From the NCBI GenBank assembly GCA_043421945.1, contig JBHOGO010000039.1:1-39636 (forward strand): a DNA stretch of 39,636 nucleotides, in the 5' to 3' direction. Numbering within the stretch: position 1 is the first letter of the stretch; each line of letters starts with the position of its first letter. Of this stretch, positions 17,443 through 26,089 are shown piece after piece. The notes below the pieces were generated by a model that was not told where the DNA came from, made no database searches, and saw only the letters and a program-made list of their open reading frames with translations. Both the position numbers and the translations under genes were made by a program. Origin of the DNA: Thaumasiovibrio sp043421945. Lineage in GTDB: Bacteria > Pseudomonadota > Gammaproteobacteria > Enterobacterales > Vibrionaceae.

Positions 17443-17462
17443 CACTTTGGATAGTATAAAGC

Positions 17463-17990
17463 TTAAAACGGGAATCGAACCCCAAGTACGAACTGTCCAT
17501 CTTCTTCACCCTTTACGCGCCACTCCCCTTGCAGTGATAGTAATGGCGTTGGGTGATATCGGCCTATAATTTTCAGAATAGTGTAATCTTTTCCATCACG
17601 CATGAACCGGCCAACATCTGTAGCCATTTCAAATTGCGGTGCTACCCAAGCACGCGCACCAAGGTTTAATTCTACACCGATTTTTCCAAGCGTATTATCG
17701 TAACGTTCATTCTTCTGAGAGCGTACGATAATGTCACCCTTAATATCGATTGTTCGCGAAGCAGGTGCAAAAAAACCTGCACCGCCACCTAGATTCCATG
17801 AATTATCAAAATTGCTTTCCCCTCCAGCTATCAAACGGGCATTTTCGTGAATTTTCATTGAAAGTTCGCCACCCAGCCCGGATGGGTTGGTGAGTACGTT
17901 CAATTGCACATACTGATGCGAGAAAGAAGATGACCAAGCATGGGAAGAAAGAGCGTTTAATAACAGTAGTAAAATTAGTCGCTTGAACAC
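17463..17990 (-). CDS. Outer-membrane beta-barrel protein
   Basis: A 175-residue exported protein. The signal peptide (MFKRLILLLLLNALSSHAWS, cleavage near residues 18-21) is followed by alternating hydrophobic and polar strands (for example GKIGVELNLGARAWVAPQFE and TILKIIGRYHPTPLLSLQGE), ending in a C-terminal VRFPF, the aromatic outer-membrane insertion signal. The size is close to that of YfaZ-type proteins, but I do not assign it to that family. It is divergent from the HD-GYP gene. Confidence 0.75.
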   Translation of the reverse strand: MFKRLILLLLLNALSSHAWSSSFSHQYVQLNVLTNPSGLGGELSMKIHENARLIAGGESNFDNSWNLGGGAGFFAPASRTIDIKGDIIVRSQKNERYDNTLGKIGVELNLGARAWVAPQFEMATDVGRFMRDGKDYTILKIIGRYHPTPLLSLQGEWRVKGEEDGQFVLGVRFPF

Positions 17991-18050
17991 AGTCTTATCC
18001 TAAATGAAATGGCTCACGTTAAGATAACGAAAATGTTGACTATTGTGAAG

Positions 18051-18064
18051 TCAGGGGTACCTGA
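18051..18064. promoter_or_regulatory. 14-bp palindrome in a divergent promoter region
   Basis: TCAGG-GGTA-CCTGA lies between the outer-membrane protein and HD-GYP start codons (17991-18162). It may be an operator for one or both genes. No other site in this interval is convincing. Confidence 0.3.
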
Positions 18065-18162
18065 TATTGGCTGCCTTTTCACACTTTTGTTTATATGTCG
18101 ACTAAAGTTTAGACTAGGAGATATGGCTGATAGATCTAACAATTGGTTTTTTGGGGGCGGTA

Positions 18163-19323
18163 ATGATACAAGAGGTCGCTGTAGAGAGTTTGACGGAAGG
18201 ACTCTTCGTTGTTAAGATTGAGAATGCCAAAGGTCGTCTTCGTGTCACGCAACCTGGACGAATCAGGTCAGAAGGCCTCATTGCACAAATGAAGTCGAGT
18301 GGTATTAGGCGTGTTTGGGTAGACTTTAACCAATCTGATCTTTCTTCTTATGTGCCGCAGCTTAATGCTAATCGAGAAAAGGCAAAGAAAACGACTGCTT
18401 TGAACGTCGAACTTAAAAGAGCGAATACGATATTAACCGAATCTAAGGATTTGCTAGGAAAAGCAATTGATGGCTTATATCAGGGAAAGGAAATTGATAT
18501 TGAACCCATTAATGCATTGTCAGACAGTATCGTGGATTCTATTAGCTGTAATCCAGATGCCATTCAGTGCGTTGCTGCATTGAGGGAAAAAGATGCATAC
18601 CTCTTAGAGCACTCATTGAATGTCGCTTTTTTAATGGTCAATTTTGGTCGCCATTTAGGCTTTGATTCTTGTGTGTTAAAGCAGTTTGCTATTGGTGGTG
18701 TTTTACATGATGTGGGTAAAACTAAGGTTAATATAGAGGTGTTAAATAAGCCTGCAAGGCTGACAGAAGAAGAATTTACTCACATGAAACTCCATCAAGT
18801 CTTGTCGGAGCCGATTCTAGATAAAATACCTGGTTTGAGTGAGATGAGTCGACAAGTGAGTTTACTTCATCATGAAAAGCTTGATGGAAGCGGATACCCT
18901 CGAGGGCTCGCTGGGGAGGAAATTTCTGTCGTCGGGCGGATGAGCGCTATTGTTGATATCTACGATGCCCTTACCGCGGCTAGATGCTACAAAGAAGCGA
19001 TGAGTCCATCAGCCGCTTTCAAAATCTTAAAATCCATGACACCAAACCAATTAGATAACAACCTTCTCAATGAGTTTATTCGCTGCGTGGGTATTTACCC
19101 TGTAGGTTCGCTTGTGGCGTTGAGTGACGGAAGGGCAGGCTTAGTTTGGGAGTCGAACACCGAACACCCTTTAGAGCCATTGGTTAAGTGTTTCTACTCA
19201 GCGAAGTACAAACGCTATTTGGAGGTGGAGCTCGTTGATGTTGCTGTTGAAAAAGAAATCAGCATAGACATGGGGCTTAGCCCAGGAGCTGAAAATATTG
19301 ATCCAACCCCATATCGACAATAG
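18163..19323 (+). CDS. HD-GYP domain cyclic-di-GMP phosphodiesterase
   Basis: A 386-residue cytoplasmic protein. Residues 1-100 match the N-terminal DUF3391-type module often attached to HD-GYP domains. The HD-GYP domain spans about 125-300: HDVGK (182-186), HH (236-237) and GSGYP (242-246), with the second conserved histidine run LEHS and a later D-IYDALTA. All metal-binding and GYP residues are present, so it should hydrolyse cyclic-di-GMP. The ATG at 18163 is preferred over a TTG four codons upstream, as GGGGG lies close before it. The terminator at 19376 follows. Confidence 0.9.
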   Translation: MIQEVAVESLTEGLFVVKIENAKGRLRVTQPGRIRSEGLIAQMKSSGIRRVWVDFNQSDLSSYVPQLNANREKAKKTTALNVELKRANTILTESKDLLGKAIDGLYQGKEIDIEPINALSDSIVDSISCNPDAIQCVAALREKDAYLLEHSLNVAFLMVNFGRHLGFDSCVLKQFAIGGVLHDVGKTKVNIEVLNKPARLTEEEFTHMKLHQVLSEPILDKIPGLSEMSRQVSLLHHEKLDGSGYPRGLAGEEISVVGRMSAIVDIYDALTAARCYKEAMSPSAAFKILKSMTPNQLDNNLLNEFIRCVGIYPVGSLVALSDGRAGLVWESNTEHPLEPLVKCFYSAKYKRYLEVELVDVAVEKEISIDMGLSPGAENIDPTPYRQ

Positions 19324-19375
19324 CTCAGAGGTATCATTTTATAAGCTTGAATCAAAGTGAGTTGGTGTTGTACTA

Positions 19376-19402
19376 AAGAGTGCTCGGTCGCGTAGCACTC
19401 TT
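19376..19402 (+). terminator. Terminator of the HD-GYP gene
   Basis: AAGAGTGCT (19376-19384) pairs with AGCACTCTT (19394-19402) about 50 bases after the stop codon. It is also downstream of the convergent ydcH gene. Confidence 0.7.
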
Positions 19403-19483
19403 CAACATTTCTCTAGAACGTTTTTTAGAAACAGTTTTTTGAGTTAGCTTAGCTTTTGAACAACAAGTTACTTTGTCGTTGGG

Positions 19484-19720
19484 TTACTTTGTAATCATCA
19501 AATAAAGGCGATCTTTTAGATAAGCGCGATTTTTTTTGAGCTTATTAAAAGCAGTATCCGATATCGGCGCATTGTCGAGCTCGAGTATACGGATTTGTTT
19601 GTCGAGTAGGTCATACTGTTCCGACATCTCCTTAAATTCTGAGTTTTCTTTACGCATTTCTGTAATGCGATCACTGTAGCTCGAGAACTCGCTGATTAGA
19701 TCGTGTTTCTCACCAAGCAT
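19484..19720 (-). CDS. ydcH: YdcH (DUF465) family protein
   Basis: A 78-residue protein of the DUF465 family. It has the family start MLGEKHDLI, the core SEQYDLLDKQIRILE and the ending LKKNRAYLKDRLY. Members are short two-helix coiled-coil proteins of unknown function, common in gamma-proteobacteria. The gene is divergent from aroG and has no obvious operon partner. Confidence 0.88.
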   Translation of the reverse strand: MLGEKHDLISEFSSYSDRITEMRKENSEFKEMSEQYDLLDKQIRILELDNAPISDTAFNKLKKNRAYLKDRLYLMITK

Positions 19721-19927
19721 ACTTGCACCTAATTGTTAGCCTTGTTAATAAAAATATAGCCTATGTAATTCACAGTGCAAACTGGATGTCAAGGTGGTGA
19801 TTCAAAAAAGATTTTTTAGAAAGTGTCAATTTTTCGTTGCGCGTGAACATCAATAACGATAAGTTACTAAACAAATCACATTATAAATATCGTTGCTAGA
19901 CGAGACGAAATACAGGACATAAGCAAA

Positions 19928-20983
19928 ATGCAACAAACAGATGACGTACGTATTAAAGAGATAAAAGAACTATTACCACCTGTTGCTATTCTAGAGCGCT
20001 TCCCAGCAAGTGAAACCGCCGTTGATACTGTGTTTAAATCACGCGAAGCGATTCATAACATCCTTAATGATAAAGATGATCGTCTATTAGTTATTGTTGG
20101 TCCATGTTCAATTCATGATCCTGTTGCAGCGCTTGAGTACGGTGAAAAGTTGAAAGCACTGCGTGACGAGCTTTCCGGTAACTTAGAAATCGTGATGCGC
20201 GTCTATTTTGAGAAGCCCCGCACAACGGTAGGTTGGAAAGGACTGATTAATGACCCGTATATGGATAACAGTTTTAAATTAAACGACGGGCTACGTATTG
20301 GCCGTAAATTATTGTCAGATCTTACAGGCATGGGATTGCCTACAGCGACTGAATTTTTAGATATGATCACACCGCAATACACGGGTGATCTTATTAGTTG
20401 GGGTGCTATCGGTGCACGTACCACTGAGTCGCAAGTTCACCGTGAATTAGCGTCCGGTCTTTCTTGTCCTGTCGGCTTTAAAAACGGGACTGACGGTAAT
20501 ATTAAGATTGCAACCGATGCGATTGGCTCTTCAAGTGCTCCACATCACTTTTTGTCAGTCACTAAGTTTGGCCACTCGGCTATTGTATCAACAGCAGGGA
20601 ATGAAGACTGCCACATTATTTTACGTGGTGGTAAAGAGCCAAATTATTCAGCTGTTCACGTCAATGCAATCTCTGAGCAGTTAGAAGGTGCAGGCCTTCG
20701 CAATAAAGTGATGATTGACTTTAGTCATGCAAACAGCGAGAAAAAATTCCAACGTCAGATGGCTGTTGCAGAAGATGTCAGCGGCCAACTGGCTTCTGGA
20801 AACAAGGCTATTTTTGGAGTGATGATTGAGAGCCACCTTGTCGAAGGACGCCAAGACATTGTTGATGGCAAAGTAGAAACCTACGGCCAGAGCATCACAG
20901 ATGCATGTATTGGTTGGGATGATACTGAAGCAGTTCTTCGCCAGCTAGCAAATGCAGTAGAAACTCGTCGCGAAAAAGTATAA
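19928..20983 (+). CDS. aroG: 3-deoxy-7-phosphoheptulonate synthase (DAHP synthase, AroG type)
   Basis: A 351-residue class-I DAHP synthase, condensing phosphoenolpyruvate and erythrose 4-phosphate in the first step of the shikimate pathway. The sequence follows E. coli AroG almost throughout: DDRLLVIVGPCSIHDPVAA, EKPRTTVGWKGLINDPYMD, ARTTESQVHRELASG and MIDFSHANSEKKF. It resembles AroG rather than AroF or AroH. The ATG has AGGACA upstream. No clear TyrR box was found in the 207 bp upstream. The terminator at 21006 and a long microsatellite follow. Confidence 0.95.
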   Translation: MQQTDDVRIKEIKELLPPVAILERFPASETAVDTVFKSREAIHNILNDKDDRLLVIVGPCSIHDPVAALEYGEKLKALRDELSGNLEIVMRVYFEKPRTTVGWKGLINDPYMDNSFKLNDGLRIGRKLLSDLTGMGLPTATEFLDMITPQYTGDLISWGAIGARTTESQVHRELASGLSCPVGFKNGTDGNIKIATDAIGSSSAPHHFLSVTKFGHSAIVSTAGNEDCHIILRGGKEPNYSAVHVNAISEQLEGAGLRNKVMIDFSHANSEKKFQRQMAVAEDVSGQLASGNKAIFGVMIESHLVEGRQDIVDGKVETYGQSITDACIGWDDTEAVLRQLANAVETRREKV

Positions 20984-21005
20984 GCACCACTTACTCTTCA
21001 GATAT

Positions 21006-21040
21006 AAAAATGGTCATATCATATTAATATGACCATTTTT
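21006..21040 (+). terminator. Terminator of aroG
   Basis: AAAAATGGTCATAT (21006-21019) pairs perfectly with ATATGACCATTTTT (21027-21040), followed by more T. It lies about 20 bases after the stop codon. Confidence 0.92.
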
Positions 21041-21086
21041 TTTATTTCAATTGTGATGCATTGAGCTTAGTGATTTCATCATTATT

Positions 21087-21156
21087 GCAAAGCAAAGCAA
21101 AGCAAAGCAAAGCAAAGCAAAGCAAAGCAAAGCAAAGCAAAGCAAAGTAAAGCAAA
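21087..21156. repeat. Pentanucleotide microsatellite, (GCAAA)12-GTAAA-GCAAA
   Basis: Twelve perfect GCAAA units, then one GTAAA and one GCAAA, 70 bp in total. It lies between the aroG terminator and the 3' end of the convergent HAD phosphatase gene (stop near 21183), outside any coding frame. The copy number is likely to vary by slippage. Confidence 0.97.
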
Positions 21157-21182
21157 GCACGCCGTAAAGAAATCAGCGGTCT

Positions 21183-21914
21183 TTAGCGCAGAATATTATT
21201 CTCGTGTTGCCAATCCATAATTGTCCACTCATTCATTTGCGCATGAAGTGCCAATGCTGGATCTGGGTTTATTGCAAAAGGTCGATCAACCATCTCTAAT
21301 AGAGGAAGATCGTTAATTGAATCACTATAGCCGTAACAGCCACGATAGCTGTTCGATTGAGAATTAATCCATGTCTTCATTCTTGCCACTTTCCCTTTTT
21401 GATAGCTAAGTGTACCCACAGTATGCCCAGTGTAATGGTCGTTATGAGTTTCGAGTTGGATAGCTAATACGTTTTCAATACCTAAATACTTTGCGATAGG
21501 CTCAACGATGTGTTCGCCAGAGGCTGAGACTAAAAGGATATGGTCGCCACGACGTCGATGCCAATCTAACCGCTCTAGCGCCTCGGTATAGATAGCTGGA
21601 ATGATACTTTGGGCAATGAAGTCATCGACCCAACCTTTTACTTCTTCAACGCTATAGCCAGCGACAGGGGCGAGTGTTAGAGCCATATAGTGTTTTAGAT
21701 CTAACTTGCTGTGTTTCTTCTTCCGCAAAACAGCTTGATTTTCTGTTATCAATTTGGGGTCCGCGCCTCTCTGTGCGACTAAGTATTCAGCCCAGAGTGT
21801 AGAGGCGTCTGCTGCTATGAGGGTTTCATCTAGATCGAATACAGCAAGGTACGGAATGCGTTGTTTATGTTCTTCTGAAGACAATCTTGAGCCCTTCCTT
21901 TTAATTTTCATCAT
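21183..21914 (-). CDS. HAD-superfamily phosphatase (SerB/CicA-like, subfamily IB)
   Basis: A 243-residue HAD hydrolase. Motif I is FDLDETL (nucleophile Asp), followed by a helical cap, motif II VSASGEHIV, and motif III/IV YGYSDSINDLPLLEMVD. Proteins of this group dephosphorylate phosphoserine or related small molecules; the substrate here is uncertain. The N-terminus is basic (MKIKRKGSRL) and no good ribosome-binding site is seen before the two adjacent ATG codons. The 547 bp to the divergent glgC gene hold no other gene. Confidence 0.88.
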   Translation of the reverse strand: MMKIKRKGSRLSSEEHKQRIPYLAVFDLDETLIAADASTLWAEYLVAQRGADPKLITENQAVLRKKKHSKLDLKHYMALTLAPVAGYSVEEVKGWVDDFIAQSIIPAIYTEALERLDWHRRRGDHILLVSASGEHIVEPIAKYLGIENVLAIQLETHNDHYTGHTVGTLSYQKGKVARMKTWINSQSNSYRGCYGYSDSINDLPLLEMVDRPFAINPDPALALHAQMNEWTIMDWQHENNILR

Positions 21915-22461
21915 TTTTTGTCGTTATTGTTATCACCGAATAGTAGGTTCGCGATATGACAGAAATCTTTCAGATATATGTATTTTTTGTGCAGCTGTTG
22001 AATTGTTGTGACGAAAAATAAGAGGGCTATCTACTTTTGAAATCAGTACAATAATGCCATATGGCTATCGAGAGAATTATTATTAGCTATATTAATACCT
22101 TAGGTGAATACACTTGGTATTGATGCAGTATGGCAAGATCAATTCTTTCGCTGAATGGCTGTTTAAAAACAATACCATCCTCTTATTACAAGATAGACAT
22201 AAAAGCCTGTTTTTTAGATGGTTGACACTTTCTATTTGAAGAAAGTGAGTCTGTCGATTATTTAATGTACTATTGAGATATAGCACTGTTACATTTTGGA
22301 ACGTTTTTTTTCTTTTACATCCCTTTAAGCAATAGGCATTTCTGAGTTTATCTTTATAAAATATGTAAATATGCACTAATTTGCATTGAATTCCTGTGTA
22401 ACAATGCTATGGTCGTTTTGATATGCTCATTACTGCAGATAATAATAAAAGGAGATTAACC
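21915..22461. other. Long intergenic region upstream of glgC
   Basis: AT-rich and without a convincing gene; an open frame on the minus strand at 22092-22376 lacks a ribosome-binding site and protein-like composition. A hairpin CACTTTC (22226-22232) / GAAAGTG (22241-22247) could be part of a leader or small RNA. AAAGGAG just before the glgC ATG is the only firm element. Confidence 0.5.
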
Positions 22462-23685
22462 ATGGCTGGTGTTCTAGGGATGATTTTGGCTGGTGGAGAA
22501 GGTTCTAGGTTGCGTCCATTGACGGACTCTAGAAGCAAACCTGCGGTGCCATTTGGTGGAAGTTATCGATTAATCGACTTTGCATTAAATAATTTTGTAA
22601 ATGCTGATTTTATGCGCATTTACGTTCTAACTCAATTTAAGTCCCAATCTCTCTATTTACACATGAAAAAAGGGTGGAATCTGGCTGGTATCACTGATCG
22701 TTTTATTGATCCAATACCGGCACAGATGAGGAAAGGTAAGCGTTGGTATGATGGGACAGCAGATGCCATCTATCAAAATCTTGGTTTTATGCAGCTATCA
22801 AACCCTGATCATGTCGCCATTTTTGGCAGCGACCATATTTATAAGATGGACGTTTCTCAGATGGTTGACTTTCATAAAGAGAAAAAAGCAGAGCTGACGG
22901 TATCAGCCATCCGCATGCCTATCAAAGAGGCGAGCTCGTTTGGCGTTATCGAGGTTGATGCAGAAGGAAAAATGATAGGCTTTGAAGAAAAACCTTCTGA
23001 GCCAAAATCAATACCAGGTTTTCCAGATGAAGCCTTAGTTTCTATGGGGAACTATGTTTTTGACGCCAACGCTTTGTATCGAGAATTGGAACGAGACGCA
23101 GAAGACGAAGAGTCAAGCCACGACTTTGGCAAAGATATCATTCCGTTTATGTACCCGAAAGGCAATGTATACGTTTATGACTTTAGCCAAAATACCATCG
23201 AAGGTGAACCAGAAGAGGTTTACTGGCGCGATGTAGGCACGATCGATGCGTACTGGCAAGCACATATGGATTTACTGGCAGAAAACCCGCCATTCCGCCT
23301 TTATAACCGTAACTGGCAGTTACATACATACTACCCACCGTTACCACCTGCTACCTTTGTTGATGCGAATAACCAGAAAACCTCAGTGATCAACAGCCTG
23401 GTTTCTGGTGGTAGTTATATTCGTGGTTCTAAGGTGCATAGTAGCGTTTTAGGTTCACGTAGTAACATTGCAGCAGGTACGATGATTAGCGAATCGGTTT
23501 TCCTTGGCGACATTAAAGTAGCTGAAAACTGTTCTATTCGACGCGCTATTATCGATAAAGATGTTGATATTGCGCCAGGCACGGTTATCGGTGAGGACAT
23601 AGAGAAAGATCGTGAAAGGTTCCATGTCTCAGAAAATGGTATTGTTGTTATTCCTAAGGGGGCAAGAGTAGGTTATGACGACTGA
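22462..23685 (+). CDS. glgC: Glucose-1-phosphate adenylyltransferase
   Basis: A 407-residue ADP-glucose pyrophosphorylase, the committed step of glycogen synthesis. The nucleotide-binding motif is GGEGSRLRPL (11-20), followed by SKPAVPFGGSYRLIDF, GTADAIYQN and FGSDHIYKMD. The C-terminal left-handed beta-helix (about 290-400) carries the repeated hexapeptides and ends in GARVGYDD. The ATG at 22462 is the start, because AAAAGGAG lies nine bases before it and relatives start MAGVLGMILAG; a 13-codon upstream extension is open but not needed. It overlaps glgA by 11 bp. Confidence 0.97.
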   Translation: MAGVLGMILAGGEGSRLRPLTDSRSKPAVPFGGSYRLIDFALNNFVNADFMRIYVLTQFKSQSLYLHMKKGWNLAGITDRFIDPIPAQMRKGKRWYDGTADAIYQNLGFMQLSNPDHVAIFGSDHIYKMDVSQMVDFHKEKKAELTVSAIRMPIKEASSFGVIEVDAEGKMIGFEEKPSEPKSIPGFPDEALVSMGNYVFDANALYRELERDAEDEESSHDFGKDIIPFMYPKGNVYVYDFSQNTIEGEPEEVYWRDVGTIDAYWQAHMDLLAENPPFRLYNRNWQLHTYYPPLPPATFVDANNQKTSVINSLVSGGSYIRGSKVHSSVLGSRSNIAAGTMISESVFLGDIKVAENCSIRRAIIDKDVDIAPGTVIGEDIEKDRERFHVSENGIVVIPKGARVGYDD

Positions 23686-25174
23686 TAATCAGGCATTAAA
23701 ACTACTTTTTGTTTCATCAGAAGTTGAAGGTTTATTGAAAACTGGCGGGTTGGCTGATGTTGCTCGTTGCCTACCTGATTCTTTGACTGAAATGGGACAT
23801 GATGTACGAGTTGCGATGCCATTGTATCGATCACTAAAAACTCTCGTGACAGCACCATGTTTTAGTGGTGTATTGAATGTGAGAACTCAACCACAGCCGG
23901 TTGAGTATTCGGTCTATGAGATCACTTTAGGGCAGTTGACGGTTTATGCTATCGATGCTCCACAGTATTTCGATAGAGAAGCGCCTTACGCCGAAAATAA
24001 TCAAGCGTATAGTGATAACGGTGAGCGATTTACCTTTTTCAATGCTGCGGTATTAGACTGTCTTCCTCATATTGGTTTTCAACCTCAGATTATTCACTGT
24101 AATGATTGGCAAGCAGCGTTTATTCCGTTCCTATTGAAAACGCGATATGAGAATGACGATTTCTATCAGTCAATGCGAAGCGTAGTAACGATTCATAATG
24201 CGATGTTCCGTGGTGATTTTGACTATAGCCAGTTCTCGCTTATTCCTGAGCTTATTCAATCACACTATCCACAGGTAGAGAGTGGTGAGGGAACAGTCAG
24301 TATGCTAAAGGCTGGCATCATGTTTGCTGACCGAGTGAATGCTGTGAGTGTCAACTATGCTCGTGAACTGTTAACGCCGTTAGGAGCACACGGATTGCAT
24401 GATGCCTTCAGCTCACGAGGTGATAATTTTAGTGGTATTCTGAACGGTTGCGATTATGGTACTTGGAATCCAGAGATTGACCCTTTGATTGCACAACGAT
24501 ACAAAGCAAACAAGGTGAGTTTATCTCGTGGGAAAAAAGCCTGTAAACGAGACCTGCAAAATGAACTTTCTTTACCTGAAAATGATGTCGCTTTGTATGG
24601 AATGGTTTGTCGATTAACAAATCAAAAAGGTATTCAATATCTTCTGCCTATCCTACAGCGTTTCTTAAATACTGATGTGCAATTGGTGATCGTTGGTACT
24701 GGTGATCCTCAATTAGCTCAAGCATTGCATGAAATCGCAGCAAATAATTCAGATCGCTTCCGCTTTGTCGAGGCTTATGACGATACGCTTGCGCATAAAG
24801 TTGAAGCCGGCGCTGATTTTTTCTTGATGCCTTCAGAGTTTGAACCCTGTGGGCTCAATCAGATTTATAGTCTTGCCTACGGCACATTACCAATCGTTCG
24901 TGCGGTTGGAGGGCTTGTTGACACCGTGATTGACTATGATACGGCACCTTCCGTTGCAACGGGTTTTCACTTTGAATCCCCTGAGCCTTTTGCCTTGCTG
25001 GCAGCCATGCAGAGAAGCTTACTGCTATATACACAGCAGCCAGCTGAGTTTAGGCGTGTACAATTAAATGCGATGGCCTCACGATTTGAGTGGAAAGAAA
25101 GTGCGATGGCTTATGAAGAGTTGTATTTTGATATTGCACAAGTACAAGAAAGTCATACTAAAAAGACCCACTGA
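23675..25174 (+). CDS. glgA: Glycogen synthase
   Basis: A 499-residue GT5-family glucosyltransferase that uses the ADP-glucose made by GlgC to extend glycogen. The first domain begins LKLLFVSSEVEGLLKTGGLADV with the ADP-glucose-binding KTGGL near residue 22. The second domain includes VCRLTNQKGI, IVGTGDP, and the catalytic PSEFEPCGLNQIYSLAYGT region. The ATG lies inside the end of glgC, so the genes are coupled. A strong terminator follows, so glgC-glgA is a two-gene operon with no glgB, glgX or glgP in the window. Confidence 0.97.
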   Translation: MTTDNQALKLLFVSSEVEGLLKTGGLADVARCLPDSLTEMGHDVRVAMPLYRSLKTLVTAPCFSGVLNVRTQPQPVEYSVYEITLGQLTVYAIDAPQYFDREAPYAENNQAYSDNGERFTFFNAAVLDCLPHIGFQPQIIHCNDWQAAFIPFLLKTRYENDDFYQSMRSVVTIHNAMFRGDFDYSQFSLIPELIQSHYPQVESGEGTVSMLKAGIMFADRVNAVSVNYARELLTPLGAHGLHDAFSSRGDNFSGILNGCDYGTWNPEIDPLIAQRYKANKVSLSRGKKACKRDLQNELSLPENDVALYGMVCRLTNQKGIQYLLPILQRFLNTDVQLVIVGTGDPQLAQALHEIAANNSDRFRFVEAYDDTLAHKVEAGADFFLMPSEFEPCGLNQIYSLAYGTLPIVRAVGGLVDTVIDYDTAPSVATGFHFESPEPFALLAAMQRSLLLYTQQPAEFRRVQLNAMASRFEWKESAMAYEELYFDIAQVQESHTKKTH

Positions 25175-25185
25175 ATAAATAGCGA

Positions 25186-25230
25186 TTTTTGTAAGTCACT
25201 GTTTTGTAAGTCATTGTTTTATAGGTCAGT
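25186..25230. repeat. Three-copy 15-bp imperfect tandem repeat
   Basis: Units of 15 bp: TTTTTGTAAGTCACT (25186), GTTTTGTAAGTCATT (25201) and GTTTTATAGGTCAGT (25216). They lie between glgA and its terminator. The function is unknown. Confidence 0.8.
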
Positions 25231-25263
25231 ATTTTTATAAATAAAGTATTGCTGTTCTAATGG

Positions 25264-25289
25264 AAGCCAGAGAGATCACTCTCTGGCTT
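25264..25289. terminator. Terminator of glgCA
   Basis: AAGCCAGAGAG (25264-25274) pairs perfectly with CTCTCTGGCTT (25279-25289) around a 4-bp loop, followed by TTT. It may also stop the convergent ODP gene. Confidence 0.92.
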
Positions 25290-25354
25290 TTTCATTCCTA
25301 TTAATTGGAAAAACTTGCGAATATCGGTTTCAAACGTATGGGTTGAATGGCGTC

Positions 25355-26089
25355 CTATTTGATAGCGACTCCAACTTCAAGTTTGTCAAACCAGTCCAAA
25401 AAGCGCTTCACATCATCCCCTTTGAATATCCCCCCGTGTTGAGGACAGAGTAATTCAATATCGAGCTTACTAACACGATGTATCCAATCTGACTTTGCAC
25501 GGTTCGAAGGCATCCAACGTTGGTGAAAATAAGCCATTTTTGCAATGTGTTCATCGAAATTATCAACAAACATAGGCGCATCGTGTTTATCAAGTGCAGC
25601 ACCAATATCGCCAGACATTAAAATTTTTGCTTCAGGATCGTAGACGTGAAAATTACCGGAGGAGTGCAAATAGTGAGCGGGTATGAATTGCAGCTCTTTC
25701 CCTGCTAAGTTGAGGGAGCGACCTTCATCAGGAATAGGGCTGTACTCAATTTTGTGCATCCCAAAGTGACGGATAAATCCCTCCCAAAGCCATGGGGAGT
25801 GTAACTTTGCGTTAGTGAGTGCTTGGTCCCATAACCCAAGTGAAGAGATAATATCTGGATCTTGGTGAGAAGCAAAAAGGTGCGTCACTTGCTCTATGGG
25901 AACCTGCCTAATCACACTGGCTAGCATGGAGGAGAATAATTCTATACCGCCAGGATCTAGAATAACCGCTTCATCATTATGAATAACCATGTATTGATTT
26001 GTGTCGATAATTTTATCTGGTTTCTCGGGGTCGCGCCCAAACACTAACCAGCGATGGTTACCTGCTTTATATAGTTCTTTTGTGAGCAT
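25355..26089 (-). CDS. Metallo-beta-lactamase-fold diiron protein (ODP/flavodiiron-like)
   Basis: A 244-residue stand-alone protein of the flavodiiron-type beta-lactamase fold, without the flavodoxin part. The metal ligands fit the family pattern: His75, Asp77 and Asp79 (HQDPD, with Asp where flavodiiron proteins have Glu), His142 in HYLHSSGNF, Asp161 in SGDIGA and His218 in PQHGG. The HSSGNFHVYDP segment matches the oxygen-binding diiron protein (ODP) group; Treponema denticola ODP is a chemotaxis-coupled iron and oxygen sensor. It overlaps the upstream receptor-like gene by 23 bp, so the two act together. A sensor rather than an enzyme role is inferred. Confidence 0.82.
   Translation of the reverse strand: MLTKELYKAGNHRWLVFGRDPEKPDKIIDTNQYMVIHNDEAVILDPGGIELFSSMLASVIRQVPIEQVTHLFASHQDPDIISSLGLWDQALTNAKLHSPWLWEGFIRHFGMHKIEYSPIPDEGRSLNLAGKELQFIPAHYLHSSGNFHVYDPEAKILMSGDIGAALDKHDAPMFVDNFDEHIAKMAYFHQRWMPSNRAKSDWIHRVSKLDIELLCPQHGGIFKGDDVKRFLDWFDKLEVGVAIK

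Noticed and set aside
18009..18215. Small frame upstream of and overlapping the HD-GYP gene
   Set aside because: It overlaps the clear HD-GYP start in a different frame and lacks a ribosome-binding site.
19721..19927. TyrR box upstream of aroG
   Set aside because: No TGTAAA-N6-TTTACA match was seen.
22092..22376. Open frame of 94 codons on the minus strand upstream of glgC
   Set aside because: No ribosome-binding site, AT-driven composition, and no recognisable pattern.
22423..22461. 13-codon extension of GlgC
   Set aside because: The extension lies across the ribosome-binding site of the ATG at 22462, where relatives begin.
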